Assembly (NCBI GenBank): GCA_021647785.1
Contig: JAKIUC010000008.1
Location: 1 to 64,000, forward strand
Reading direction: 5' to 3'
Source of the DNA: Melioribacteraceae bacterium
Lineage (GTDB): Bacteria > Bacteroidota > Ignavibacteria > Ignavibacteriales > Melioribacteraceae
Length of the DNA: 64,000 nt
Shown: positions 35,162 through 44,083 of the stretch, piece by piece
How positions within the stretch are numbered: the first letter of the stretch is position 1
Layout: each line of letters begins with the position of its first letter
The notes under the pieces: model-generated
Databases searched by the model: none
What the model saw: only the letters and a program-made list of their open reading frames with translations
Told to the model about the DNA's origin: nothing
Translations under genes and position numbers: made by a program

Positions 35162-36745
35162 ATGTGGAAAACTATATTTTTAATTCTATTACTAAGTCAA
35201 ACAATTTATGCACAGCTATATCCAATTACGTACAAAATAAAGGGAGAAAGGTCTAACAAAATTTCTGATATTACTCCAGCAAGTAATTCTATACTAAATA
35301 TTATTGCAAATGATGATTTAATAATTCTTGGAACTAATAGGGGTTTAAGTTTATCGGAAGATAATGGAGAAAATTGGAATAACTACTATCAAACAGAACC
35401 GTTTGGAGGTGATGGAACAACTGCAATTGGTTATGATAATGGAGTTATCTGGACAACAACCGGAAGAACAACAGAAGTTGAAGGTGGGGCATTACTGCCA
35501 GAAGGAACAGGAATAAAATACTCTACAGATAATGGTTCTACGTGGGCATCAATTCCTCAACCCGTTGATGAACTTGGCGATTCTTCAATTGTTTATGGAA
35601 TAAATACACTCCGTGCGTTACCAATTACCACTACAATTAGTAACATCACTTACGATATCTCATTTACAAAAAATACAATTTGGATTACATCATTTGCAGG
35701 AGGATTGCGGAAATCTTCTGATAAGGGTAAGACTTGGGAAAGAGTAGTACTGCCTCCTGATACACTTAATTCTATAAGCCCAAATGATACTCTCAATTTT
35801 GCATTGCAGCCAGTTGCAGGAGCATTTGGTCCAGAAAGTTGGCTTAATCATCGTGTTTTTTCTGTGCTTGGTGTTGATGATTCTACTCTTTATGTTGGAA
35901 CTGCTGGAGGGATAAATAAATCGACTGATAATGGAGTTAGTTGGCAAAAATTTTCACATCAGAACCAAGTAAATCCAATTAGTGGAAATTTTGTTGTTGG
36001 ATTAGGAAAGAATGAAGCAGATAATTCCATCTGGGCTGCAACTTGGAAGGCTGCGGATGCTCATGAATTCTGGGGTGTAAGTCATTCATCAGATGGTGGT
36101 GAAAATTGGGAAGTAACTTTACTGGATGAAAAAGCTCACAATTTTGGTTTTAAATATCTTCCTAATGGTGAGTCGCATATTTTTGTTCCAACTGATAGGG
36201 GAATGTTCCGTTCAAAAGATAATGGTGCTGCTTGGATAGAGCCTAATGAAATAAAGGATTCTAATACTAATGTTTCAATTACAACAACTATTTTTTATTC
36301 AGCAGCTTCAAACAAACTAAGTGCAACCGAGTACAATATTTGGGTTGGCTCAAATAACGGATTGGCAAGGCTAACTGAAACCGATGGTTTTTGGGAAGGG
36401 GATTGGAAAGTTTACATTGCACCAACAGATGTTAAAGATGAAATCTCTCCAACTCAAAATCAATTTAAATTGGAACAAAATTATCCAAATCCTTTTAATC
36501 CAAGCACAGTAATAAAATATTCAATTCCATCGGTTCAAACTCCCCTCTTGGGAGGGGTTGGGTTAGTAACATTAAAAATTTATGATATACTTGGACGTGA
36601 AGTAGCAACCCTTGTTAATAAAAATCAAAAAGCTGGAAATTATGAAGTGGTTTTTATTGCTTCTAATTTAACAAGCGGAGTTTATTATTACAGATTACAA
36701 AGTGGAAGTATGGTTGTAACTAAAAAACTTTTACTTTTGAAGTAG
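35162..36745 (+). CDS. T9SS-sorted Asp-box (BNR/sortilin-like) propeller protein
   Basis: 527 residues. The signal peptide ends near IYAQ. At least six Asp-box turns (SEDNGENW, STDNGSTW, SSDKGKTW, STDNGVSW, SSDGGENW, SKDNGAAW) build a beta propeller as in sialidases and sortilin; no sialidase Arg triad is obvious, so binding rather than catalysis is likely. The C-terminal about 90 residues are a T9SS sorting domain (QNYPNPFNPST, YDILGREVATL, SGVYYYRL). It is a close paralogue of the protein at 37760, which differs mainly at its C-terminus. A palindrome at 36542 adds TPLLGGVG to the sorting domain. Confidence 0.85.
   Translation: MWKTIFLILLLSQTIYAQLYPITYKIKGERSNKISDITPASNSILNIIANDDLIILGTNRGLSLSEDNGENWNNYYQTEPFGGDGTTAIGYDNGVIWTTTGRTTEVEGGALLPEGTGIKYSTDNGSTWASIPQPVDELGDSSIVYGINTLRALPITTTISNITYDISFTKNTIWITSFAGGLRKSSDKGKTWERVVLPPDTLNSISPNDTLNFALQPVAGAFGPESWLNHRVFSVLGVDDSTLYVGTAGGINKSTDNGVSWQKFSHQNQVNPISGNFVVGLGKNEADNSIWAATWKAADAHEFWGVSHSSDGGENWEVTLLDEKAHNFGFKYLPNGESHIFVPTDRGMFRSKDNGAAWIEPNEIKDSNTNVSITTTIFYSAASNKLSATEYNIWVGSNNGLARLTETDGFWEGDWKVYIAPTDVKDEISPTQNQFKLEQNYPNPFNPSTVIKYSIPSVQTPLLGGVGLVTLKIYDILGREVATLVNKNQKAGNYEVVFIASNLTSGVYYYRLQSGSMVVTKKLLLLK
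36542..36557. repeat. Palindrome inserted in a T9SS sorting domain
   Basis: CCCCTC (36542-36547) pairs with GAGGGG (36552-36557). It encodes part of the extra peptide TPLLGGVG between IPSVQ and VTLKIYDILG. The gene at 103 has an unrelated extra peptide (RRGMLPH) at the same place in the domain. Confidence 0.6.
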
Positions 36746-36755
36746 TGATACTAAG

Positions 36756-36837
36756 TTGGGATAAATAAATCACTTGACAATAGAATATCATCTATTTAAC
36801 TTTTGCCCTATTAAAACAAAGGAAATACTTTATAGAA
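36756..36837 (+). promoter_or_regulatory. Promoter-like block, copy 2
   Basis: TTGGGATAAATAAATC (36756-36771), TTGACA (36774-36779), TTAACTT (36796-36802) and GGAAATACTTTATAGAA (36821-36837). The last three elements recur in order with nearly the same spacing before PorU (47813-47875). It lies about 150 bases before the lipoprotein gene that opens a four-gene T9SS-related run. Confidence 0.55.
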
Positions 36838-36986
36838 TAATTGCTACCGTAATTCGTAAAAATTTATTTATTGTTTAATAATTTGCACAGAGCGATTTTT
36901 TTTATAGGATATTTCTTGTTTTTATATCTAATTCACCTAAAAATCCTTCTGTAACTTTTAAAATTTCAAAATAAACGAGAAAACAA

Positions 36987-37763
36987 ATGAGAAAACTATT
37001 TTTTATTCTTCTTCTATCTCTACTTTTTTTTGGGTGTGACGGAGTAGATGATTCCATTGTTGACCCTAATGATGGCGAGTTTAGCGTAGCAGATATTACT
37101 GCCCCTACCTCTCTAAAGTATTCTGGGGGTAATACTAAACTTAATACTTCAATCACTTTTACAGATTCTAAATCAATTATTAGAGCTTGGATCAAACTTG
37201 CTTCACAAGATGGGACTGTTGTTGTAACATATCAAAAAGATATGGAGAAATCATCAGAGAATAAATATTCAACATCAGTTGCAATGGATACTTTGATGCC
37301 AAGTTTAACTTACACAATTGATTATTTTTATCAGACAGAACTTCAAGAGAAGAAAAAAATTGCTTCTCACAACTTTGTGTATGATAATATGCAGAACAAT
37401 ATTGCCCCAGTAATTTCAAACCCGCTGTTTTACTATATTGATGAAGACCCTATGTTGCGTGATACTCTCGAAAATAATAAGGAATTTATTTTTTCAATTG
37501 ATGTTGATGATGCAAATGGGCTTAGTGATATTGATTCTGTTTATACTTATTTCTATTCCCCAAACAATCCCTCTGCACTTCTATTTATTCTGTATGATAA
37601 TGGTGATGATAAAAATGGTGATGAAACTGCTGGTGATGGAATATACTCTGGGAAAAATATTTTTGCTCAAGGTACTGAAGGTAATAGAAAATTTGAATTT
37701 TTAGCTCGCGATAGAGCAGGTCTATTAAGTAATACAATTACTCATAATGTGGTGGTGAAATGA
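36987..37763 (+). CDS. Lipoprotein with Ig-like fold, unknown role
   Basis: 258 residues. Lipobox LLFFGC (Cys17). The rest is beta-rich with two Ig/cadherin-like halves; the second carries DENGDETAGDGIYSG-like text (seen: NGDETAGDGIYSG, then AQGTEGNRKFEFLARDRAG), common in surface proteins of this lineage. It lies between two paralogous Asp-box genes and overlaps the second by 4 bases, so it is probably a surface partner of that protein. Confidence 0.65.
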   Translation: MRKLFFILLLSLLFFGCDGVDDSIVDPNDGEFSVADITAPTSLKYSGGNTKLNTSITFTDSKSIIRAWIKLASQDGTVVVTYQKDMEKSSENKYSTSVAMDTLMPSLTYTIDYFYQTELQEKKKIASHNFVYDNMQNNIAPVISNPLFYYIDEDPMLRDTLENNKEFIFSIDVDDANGLSDIDSVYTYFYSPNNPSALLFILYDNGDDKNGDETAGDGIYSGKNIFAQGTEGNRKFEFLARDRAGLLSNTITHNVVVK

Positions 37764-39322
37764 TTAAACTAATATTAATATTGCTGGCTATAAATTCGGC
37801 TTTATTTGGACAATATTCGCCAAATAGTTATCAACTTGGAGAGAAAAAATTATCGAAAATTAGTGCTTTAACTCCTGCAAGTAATTCAGTTTTAGATATT
37901 ATTGCAAATGATGATTTAATAATTCTTGGAACTTCGCGAGGTTTAAGTTTATCGGAAGATAATGGTGAGAATTGGGATAACTTTTATGAAAAAGAACCTT
38001 TTGGAAGTGATGGCTCTGTAGCTATTGGGTATGATAATGGAGTTATTTGGGTAACAACAGCAGGAACAATTGAAGTTGAAGGTGAATTATTATCTGAAGG
38101 AACTGGAATAAAATACTCTACTGATAAAGGCTTAACGTGGACATCTATTCCTCAACCAGTGGATGACCCTGGCGATTCATCAATTGTTTACGGAATAAAT
38201 ACACTTCGAGCTTTACCAGTTACTACTACTATTAAAAACATCTCCTACGATATAGCTTTTACAAAAAACACAATTTGGATATCGTCATTTGCTGGTGGTT
38301 TGCGTAAATCTTCTGATATGGGCGCAACTTGGGAAAGAGTAGTACTGCCGCCTGATACACTTGATTCTATTAGTCCAAACGATACTCTCAATTTTGCATT
38401 GCAGCCAGTTGCAGGAGCATTTGGTACAGATAACTGGCTTAACCACCGTGTTTTTTCTGTGCTTGGTGTTGATGATTCTACACTCTATGTTGGCACTGCA
38501 GGGGGGATAAATAAATCGACAGATAATGGTATTTCATGGAGAAAGTTCAACCATAAAAACCAAACAAATCCTATTAGTGGAAATTTTGTTGTGGGATTAG
38601 GACTGAACGAAGCAGATAATTCCATCTGGGCTGCAACTTGGAAAGCCGAAGATTTAGATGAGTTTTGGGGTGTAAGCCATTCCTCTGATGGAGGTGAAAA
38701 TTGGGAAGTAACTTTGCCTGAAGCGAAAGCTTATAAATTTGGATTTAAATATTTCAATTCTTCTGATTTTCACGTTTTGGTTCCAGCTGATAAAGGGATA
38801 TTCCGAAGTAGCAATAATGGTGGAACTTGGGTACAGCCAACTACAATAAGGGATTCATATACAAATATTCCAATAGCTACTAATATTTTTTATGCAACTG
38901 CAGCAAAAAAATTGAATGCAACTGATTATCATATTTGGGTTGGTTCAAATAATGGATTAGCGAGGTTAAGTGAAACCAATGGCTTTTGGGAAGGGGATTG
39001 GAAAGTCTATCTTGCTTCAACTGAAGTAAAATTAGATGAGACTTATGCTTTCCCAAATCCATTTTCGCCAGCACAGGAATTGGTGAAAATAAAATATAGT
39101 CTAAGTGAAGATGCAAAAGTTACAATTAGAATAATGAACTTTAGTATGCAGCTTGTTCGAGTATTAATCCAAAATGCTCAAAGAGGAACAGGCGAACTAT
39201 TCGAGTTTTGGGATGGTAAAAATGAATTAGGCAATGTTGTTACAAATGGTGTCTATTTTTATCGTATCGATTCAGATGCAATTAGTGAACCTCTTTTTGG
39301 TAAAATAATGGTGATGAAATGA
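37760..39322 (+). CDS. Asp-box propeller protein with FlgD-like C-terminal domain
   Basis: 520 residues. The signal peptide ends near LFGQ. It is nearly collinear with the protein at 35162 through the propeller (about 30-415): the same Asp boxes and long shared stretches such as LQPVAGAFG and NHRVFSVLGVDDSTLYVGTA. The C-terminus differs: here FPNPFSPAQELVKIKYSLS, FWDGKNELGNVV and NGVYFYRI form the FlgD Ig-like type of sorting domain. A duplication followed by exchange of the C-terminal module is inferred. It overlaps the lipoprotein gene upstream and the PorV/PorQ-like gene downstream by 4 bases each. Confidence 0.85.
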   Translation: MIKLILILLAINSALFGQYSPNSYQLGEKKLSKISALTPASNSVLDIIANDDLIILGTSRGLSLSEDNGENWDNFYEKEPFGSDGSVAIGYDNGVIWVTTAGTIEVEGELLSEGTGIKYSTDKGLTWTSIPQPVDDPGDSSIVYGINTLRALPVTTTIKNISYDIAFTKNTIWISSFAGGLRKSSDMGATWERVVLPPDTLDSISPNDTLNFALQPVAGAFGTDNWLNHRVFSVLGVDDSTLYVGTAGGINKSTDNGISWRKFNHKNQTNPISGNFVVGLGLNEADNSIWAATWKAEDLDEFWGVSHSSDGGENWEVTLPEAKAYKFGFKYFNSSDFHVLVPADKGIFRSSNNGGTWVQPTTIRDSYTNIPIATNIFYATAAKKLNATDYHIWVGSNNGLARLSETNGFWEGDWKVYLASTEVKLDETYAFPNPFSPAQELVKIKYSLSEDAKVTIRIMNFSMQLVRVLIQNAQRGTGELFEFWDGKNELGNVVTNGVYFYRIDSDAISEPLFGKIMVMK

Positions 39323-40329
39323 TGAATAAAAAAATAAACTTAATTGTAGTTCTGTTACTATTATCTTCTGTTGCGCTTGCTCAATCAGATCAGTACAGCA
39401 AAATATCAAGTATGCCAGGAGCCTTCTCCCGTATGGGGTTTGGAGCAAGAGGTATGGGAATGGGGAATGCAATGTCGGCAGTTATAACTGGTAACAAAGT
39501 AGCTTACTATAATCCGGCACTATCTGTTTTCCAAGAGGGGAATTCGTTTCAAACATCTTATTCATTTCTATCTCTTGATAGAAATTTGAACTTTCTTACT
39601 TTTACAAGAAAATTTGAATTAGGTAAAAAAAATAGTGAAGGTGAATTTATTAATAAACCTCGTATTGCAGGTGTAAGTGCTGGTATTATCAATGCAAGTG
39701 TTGATAATTTTTCTCAAAGAGATAATCAAGGAAATATTACAGGTGAATTATCTCCATACGAAAATCAATTTTTTGTTGGGCTTGCAAATCAATTTTCAGA
39801 GAAATTCACAATAGGTTTTACAGCAAAATTCTACTACTCTAAATTGTACGATGAAATTAAAACAAATACATTTGGAATTGATATTGGCGCAATCTACCGT
39901 GCCAATGAACAGTTAACGATAGCTACAATGGTTGTCGATTTACTTAGCAAATATGAATGGGATACAACACCAGTCTATGGGCAAGAGGGTTTTACAATAG
40001 ACGATAAATTCCCTTTGCTTATTAGGGTTGGGGCTTCTTATAAACTTGATGACCCAAATTTGATAGTTGCAGTTGAGTTTGAAAACAGTGATGCTGGTAC
40101 AAACTATCTTCGCTTTGGAGTTGAGTATGAAATCTATAAAGGTCTCCTGCTTCGTGGTGGGTTAGATAAATTTGATATAAGTAATACTGCTGTACCATCT
40201 CGACCATCCCTTGGGTTTTCATATTTCCAAGAGATTAGCAGTTTGGTTTTCGGTATTAATTATGCTTTTGTACTTGAACCTTATTCAGCTTTTGATCAGC
40301 ATATTATAGGAATAGATGTTAACTTTTAA
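39319..40329 (+). CDS. PorV/PorQ-family outer-membrane protein
   Basis: 336 residues. Signal peptide ending in ALAQ; then SRMGFGARGMGMGNAMSA and VAYYNPAL, the start of the UPF0164/PorV-PorQ barrel family (FadL-like), with alternating beta strands to the C-terminal DVNF. PorV and PorQ help T9SS cargo reach the surface. The ATGA overlap with the Asp-box gene suggests that it serves that cargo specifically. Confidence 0.82.
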   Translation: MMNKKINLIVVLLLLSSVALAQSDQYSKISSMPGAFSRMGFGARGMGMGNAMSAVITGNKVAYYNPALSVFQEGNSFQTSYSFLSLDRNLNFLTFTRKFELGKKNSEGEFINKPRIAGVSAGIINASVDNFSQRDNQGNITGELSPYENQFFVGLANQFSEKFTIGFTAKFYYSKLYDEIKTNTFGIDIGAIYRANEQLTIATMVVDLLSKYEWDTTPVYGQEGFTIDDKFPLLIRVGASYKLDDPNLIVAVEFENSDAGTNYLRFGVEYEIYKGLLLRGGLDKFDISNTAVPSRPSLGFSYFQEISSLVFGINYAFVLEPYSAFDQHIIGIDVNF

Positions 40330-40446
40330 GTTAGAAATTTAAAAGATGAGTATAAAACAAAAAATTGGATACGAAGTCACAAAAGAGCAGAAAAATAAAA
40401 ATCTTTTGTCTCTTCGTGACTTTGTGGCAAGGATAAATGTAAACAG

Positions 40447-41346
40447 ATGAAAAAAATATTTTTGATTATTTTGGTTAGTACTGCAACTCTATTTGCTCAA
40501 AGTGCTGGCAATAGTGGGGTATCATTTTTAAAAAATGGATTTGGAGCACGCAACATTGCAATGAGCGATTTGGGTGTTGTTGGTGTTACCGATTTAACAG
40601 CACTAAATTATAATCCTGCATTGCTCTCTAAGTATAAAGCCCCTCAAGTAATGTTAACCCACAATCAATCAATTCAGGATATGACTACGCAATTGGTTGG
40701 TGCCAGTTTTAGTCTTTGGGGAATCCCTTTTGCTGTGGGTGTTAATAATACATCAATCAATGATATTGAAGTTAGAACGCAGCCTGGTGAGCCGCAGTCT
40801 CTCTTTAATGCACATTATATGTTCGGTTCTCTCTCAACTGGTTTTGAAATATTTCAAAATTTATCTCTCGGTATAACAACAAAATTTATATACGAAAATT
40901 TGTTCTCCGATGAAGCTGAAGGGTGGGCTTTCGACTTTGGATTGAGTTATAGTGATATAGTAGATGGCTTGGATTTAGGTGCATCAATTAAAAATATTGG
41001 CTCTCTATCAGAGTTAAGGAATGAAGCAACAATACTACCTACAGATTTACGTGTTGGGCTTTCTTACGGATTTACGGCAAATTCAATTAACTCAGAAGTA
41101 ATACTAATTGGTGGTGTTCAAAAGTATAGCGAAACCGATGATACCCATATCCATACTGGCGGAGAAGTCTTTTATGATAATATAATAGCTGTTCGCTTTG
41201 GTTATATGACTGGATATGAATCGAAAGGTTTTACTACTGGCTTAGGTCTTTATTGGGAAGGACTTAATTTCGATTATGCTTTTACTCCTTATTCACGGGG
41301 ACTTGGAAGTGCTCATACAATTTCTTTGATGTATTCATTTAATTAA
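40447..41346 (+). CDS. PorV/PorQ-family outer-membrane protein, second copy
   Basis: 299 residues. Signal peptide ending in LFAQ; FLKNGFGARNIAMSDLGVV and LNYNPALL are the family's N-terminal signature; the barrel strands end in ISLMYSFN. It is shorter than its neighbour and only distantly alike. The 117-base gap before it carries a CTTCGTGACTTTGTGG-type repeat and no clear promoter, so co-transcription with the upstream set is likely. Confidence 0.8.
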   Translation: MKKIFLIILVSTATLFAQSAGNSGVSFLKNGFGARNIAMSDLGVVGVTDLTALNYNPALLSKYKAPQVMLTHNQSIQDMTTQLVGASFSLWGIPFAVGVNNTSINDIEVRTQPGEPQSLFNAHYMFGSLSTGFEIFQNLSLGITTKFIYENLFSDEAEGWAFDFGLSYSDIVDGLDLGASIKNIGSLSELRNEATILPTDLRVGLSYGFTANSINSEVILIGGVQKYSETDDTHIHTGGEVFYDNIIAVRFGYMTGYESKGFTTGLGLYWEGLNFDYAFTPYSRGLGSAHTISLMYSFN

Positions 41347-41377
41347 TACCAAATAAGAAGCAAAATTACAAATTATA

Positions 41378-42346
41378 ATGTCAAACATTGAAATAATTAA
41401 ATACACCAAAGAGTGGGAAGAGAAGTGGGATAAATTTGTTCATGAATCGAACAACGGAACTCTCTTCCATTTACAGAAGTTTTTTGATTATCACTCTCCC
41501 AATAAATTTACTTTTAATCATTTACTATTTTTAGAGAAAGGTGAAATAGTTGCACTACTTCCAGGCTCTATGATTGGAGATAAATTTGAATCACCAATAG
41601 GGGCAAGCTATGGCTCGATTGTAACTAAAGATATCAAATTTGAAAAAGCTCTTGAAATTGTTGCGACTATAATTGAATATGCAAAAGCAAATGGAATTAC
41701 AGAATTGGAATTGACTGCCGCACCTGTAGTTTACGAAGATAAGCCAAACCAGAATCTCGATTTTGCTATGCTATGGCTGGGCTTCAGTTATTCGCTCCAT
41801 TATATTTCCAGTGCAATAAAGTTAGATAAAGAAGTTGATATAATATCACGTTTTCAACCAACTGTTCGCAGAAACATTCGGAAGACATTTCGTAACTCAG
41901 ATATTAGAGTTGAAATAAATGAACGGTATGACGAATTCTATCCAATATTATTAAAGAACAAAGCCCGCCATAGTGTTAAGCCAACTCACACTTTGGAAGA
42001 ACTAATTAAGTTAAAAGAACTTTTGCCCAACCACTTAAAACTATTTATGGTTTATTATAAAGATACGCCTATTGCTGGTTCGTTGATGTTCTTTGTTAAT
42101 AAAACATGTGCACTCTGCTTTTATAATATGTTGGATTTTGACTACGAACATCTGAAACCTATCCACAGAATAATGTATGAAGTGGTAAAATATTCAACTG
42201 ATAATGGATATAGCTATGTAGATATTGGAGTTTCGCAAGATACAAAGGCAGATAACCCAATGACCCCAAGTATGGGTTTGATTGATTTCAAAGAGAAGTT
42301 TGATGCAAAGACGGTAATGAGAAATACGTTAAGTATTAAGCTATAA
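41378..42346 (+). CDS. FemAB-like/GNAT-fold acyltransferase
   Basis: 322 residues, two GNAT-like halves. Motifs: NNGTLFHLQKFFDYH near the start, SPIGASYGSIV, and in the second half RKTFRNSDIRVEINERYDEF, PIAGSLMFFVNKTCALCFYN and YVDIGVSQDTKAD. This plan is that of FemAB-related and exopolysaccharide-linked acetyl/aminoacyl transferases. No signal peptide. It sits 4 bases before a GT4 gene, so it may modify a glycan or its amino-sugar precursor. Confidence 0.75.
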   Translation: MSNIEIIKYTKEWEEKWDKFVHESNNGTLFHLQKFFDYHSPNKFTFNHLLFLEKGEIVALLPGSMIGDKFESPIGASYGSIVTKDIKFEKALEIVATIIEYAKANGITELELTAAPVVYEDKPNQNLDFAMLWLGFSYSLHYISSAIKLDKEVDIISRFQPTVRRNIRKTFRNSDIRVEINERYDEFYPILLKNKARHSVKPTHTLEELIKLKELLPNHLKLFMVYYKDTPIAGSLMFFVNKTCALCFYNMLDFDYEHLKPIHRIMYEVVKYSTDNGYSYVDIGVSQDTKADNPMTPSMGLIDFKEKFDAKTVMRNTLSIKL

Positions 42347-42350
42347 CATT

Positions 42351-43472
42351 ATGAGGATTAAAAAATCAATAACAATCTCATTTCTCGGCAATGCAAATTA
42401 TGATACTCGTGTTACAAATCTCACAAACTCACTTAAAGAAAAAGGCATCTTTGTTAAGGTAATATCTTTTGATTGGACAACTCCTAATTTCCAGTCGGTT
42501 ACTGGGGATACTGCAATATTCAAGTTGGTAAAAAAGAAAAATTCACTTCCTTATTATTTTAAATTTCTAATTACTCTTTTTAGAGAATTGCTTAAAACAA
42601 ATTCTTCAATCTATATTGCCGAAGATATTTACACTCTTCCAATTGTTACTTTTATTGCAAAATTACGAAGAGCAAAACTATACTATAATAGCAGAGAGTT
42701 CTACGCTTTTCTTGCTGGACTTAGAAGTAAACCTAAAACACAGTCTGTCATTCGGATGTTGGAAAAATTCTTTATCAAAAAAGTTGATGCTGTTCTCGTT
42801 ACTGGGGAAGGGGATGCAGAGTTTTTACAAAATTATTATGGAATTAAAAATACTGTTGTAATCAGAAATTTGCCAGTGAGCCAGAAAGCAACTGAACCAA
42901 TAGATTTTCATAAGACGTTAAATATTCCAACAGCTAACAGAATACTTCTTTATCAAGGAGTAATTTTGGAGGGAAGGGGGTTTGAACCACTTATGAAAGC
43001 AATGACGAAAGTTGAGAATTGTAATTTGATTGTACTTGGTACTGGTGTGTTTAAAACAAAATATGAAAAACTTGCTATTGAATTAGGAATAGAAAAACGT
43101 CTCCATTTCCTTGGCAACATTGAGCAGAGTGAATTGATTAACTACACTGCTGGTGCGGATATTGGAGTATCGTTAATAGAAAACATCAGTAAAAGTTATT
43201 ACTACGCTTTGCCCAATAAATTATTTGAATATATAATGGCAAAAATACCTGTATTAGTAAGTGATTTGCCACAGATGAAAAAAATTGTGTGCGACTATAA
43301 TGTTGGAAGATTTGCAACATTAGAAAATAAAAAAGATTTAGAAAATGTTCTTTCTGAAATGATAGCTGATAAAGATAAAATAGAAATCTATAAAAGAAAT
43401 GCGGTTGAAGCCTCACAAGAACTAAACTGGCAGATGGAATTTGAAAAAGTAAAACACCTATTCATTGTATAG
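42351..43472 (+). CDS. Glycosyltransferase family 4-like
   Basis: 373 residues, GT-B fold. N-domain: SFLGNANYDTRVTNLTNSL; C-domain: LLYQGVILEGRGFEPLMKAM, LHFLGNIEQSELINYTAGAD and the donor-binding LPNKLFEYIMAKIPVLVSD with the family's Glu. No membrane segment. It probably builds a surface polysaccharide with the acyltransferase encoded just upstream. Confidence 0.88.
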   Translation: MRIKKSITISFLGNANYDTRVTNLTNSLKEKGIFVKVISFDWTTPNFQSVTGDTAIFKLVKKKNSLPYYFKFLITLFRELLKTNSSIYIAEDIYTLPIVTFIAKLRRAKLYYNSREFYAFLAGLRSKPKTQSVIRMLEKFFIKKVDAVLVTGEGDAEFLQNYYGIKNTVVIRNLPVSQKATEPIDFHKTLNIPTANRILLYQGVILEGRGFEPLMKAMTKVENCNLIVLGTGVFKTKYEKLAIELGIEKRLHFLGNIEQSELINYTAGADIGVSLIENISKSYYYALPNKLFEYIMAKIPVLVSDLPQMKKIVCDYNVGRFATLENKKDLENVLSEMIADKDKIEIYKRNAVEASQELNWQMEFEKVKHLFIV

Positions 43473-43516
43473 AGAGATAAAATTATCTATATTTTCGTTC
43501 TTAATTTTGAAAAGTT

Positions 43517-43611
<95 letters not shown>

Positions 43612-43808
43612 TTATTATTTGCAATATCAATCAACTTATAATTATTGTATTTCAAATTATATAAAGTAAAATTAAGCGATATCCAATGGTAATTGAGGTG
43701 CAGATTTCTACTGTGTTCACGAAGTATTGTATCCTAAATCGCTGTTTTCTAAAAATGTCTCTTGTAATTTTGAGAGAAAATATCTATTTTTAAATTCGTA
43801 TTTTTTGA

Positions 43809-43881
43809 GGGCGGATAGCTCAGTTGGTAGAGCAATGGACTGAAAATCCATGTGTCGGCGGTTCAATTCCGTCTCCGCCCA
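43809..43881 (+). tRNA. tRNA-Phe (anticodon GAA)
   Basis: 73 bases: acceptor GGGCGGA pairs with TCCGCCC, anticodon loop CTGAAAA with GAA, T-loop GGTTCAATTCC, discriminator A, no encoded CCA. A strong terminator follows 9 bases later. Confidence 0.96.
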
Positions 43882-43889
43882 CAAAAAGT

Positions 43890-43918
43890 AACCCCGCAAA
43901 CCAAAGCGGGGTTTTTTT
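43890..43918 (+). terminator. Intrinsic terminator after tRNA-Phe
   Basis: AACCCCGC (43890-43897) pairs perfectly with GCGGGGTT (43906-43913); the T-run reaches 43918. Confidence 0.9.
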
Positions 43919-44083
43919 GTTTTAAATGGTGTGCTTACGAAACCAAAAATATCTTCAGCAAAATGGAAAGCTCACTTGTATCACTACTAAGACAAAGAGG
44001 AAATCAAAAGCATTAAAGTTCCTATCCAGTTTTAAATCTGATTAAAAAGGGAATCTTACCCAAAACATTCCTCTCTATAATCT
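43919..44083. other. Intergenic between tRNA-Phe and lptG, nothing recognised
   Basis: The 611 bases between the GT4 and lptG stops hold only the SRP RNA, tRNA-Phe and its terminator. This last part contains short open codons but no recognisable gene or hairpin. Confidence 0.4.

Noticed and set aside
43717-43899. A 60-codon minus-strand reading frame with AETELNRRHMDFQSIALPTE
   Set aside because: It is the antisense of tRNA-Phe; this peptide is a well-known false gene call over tRNAs.
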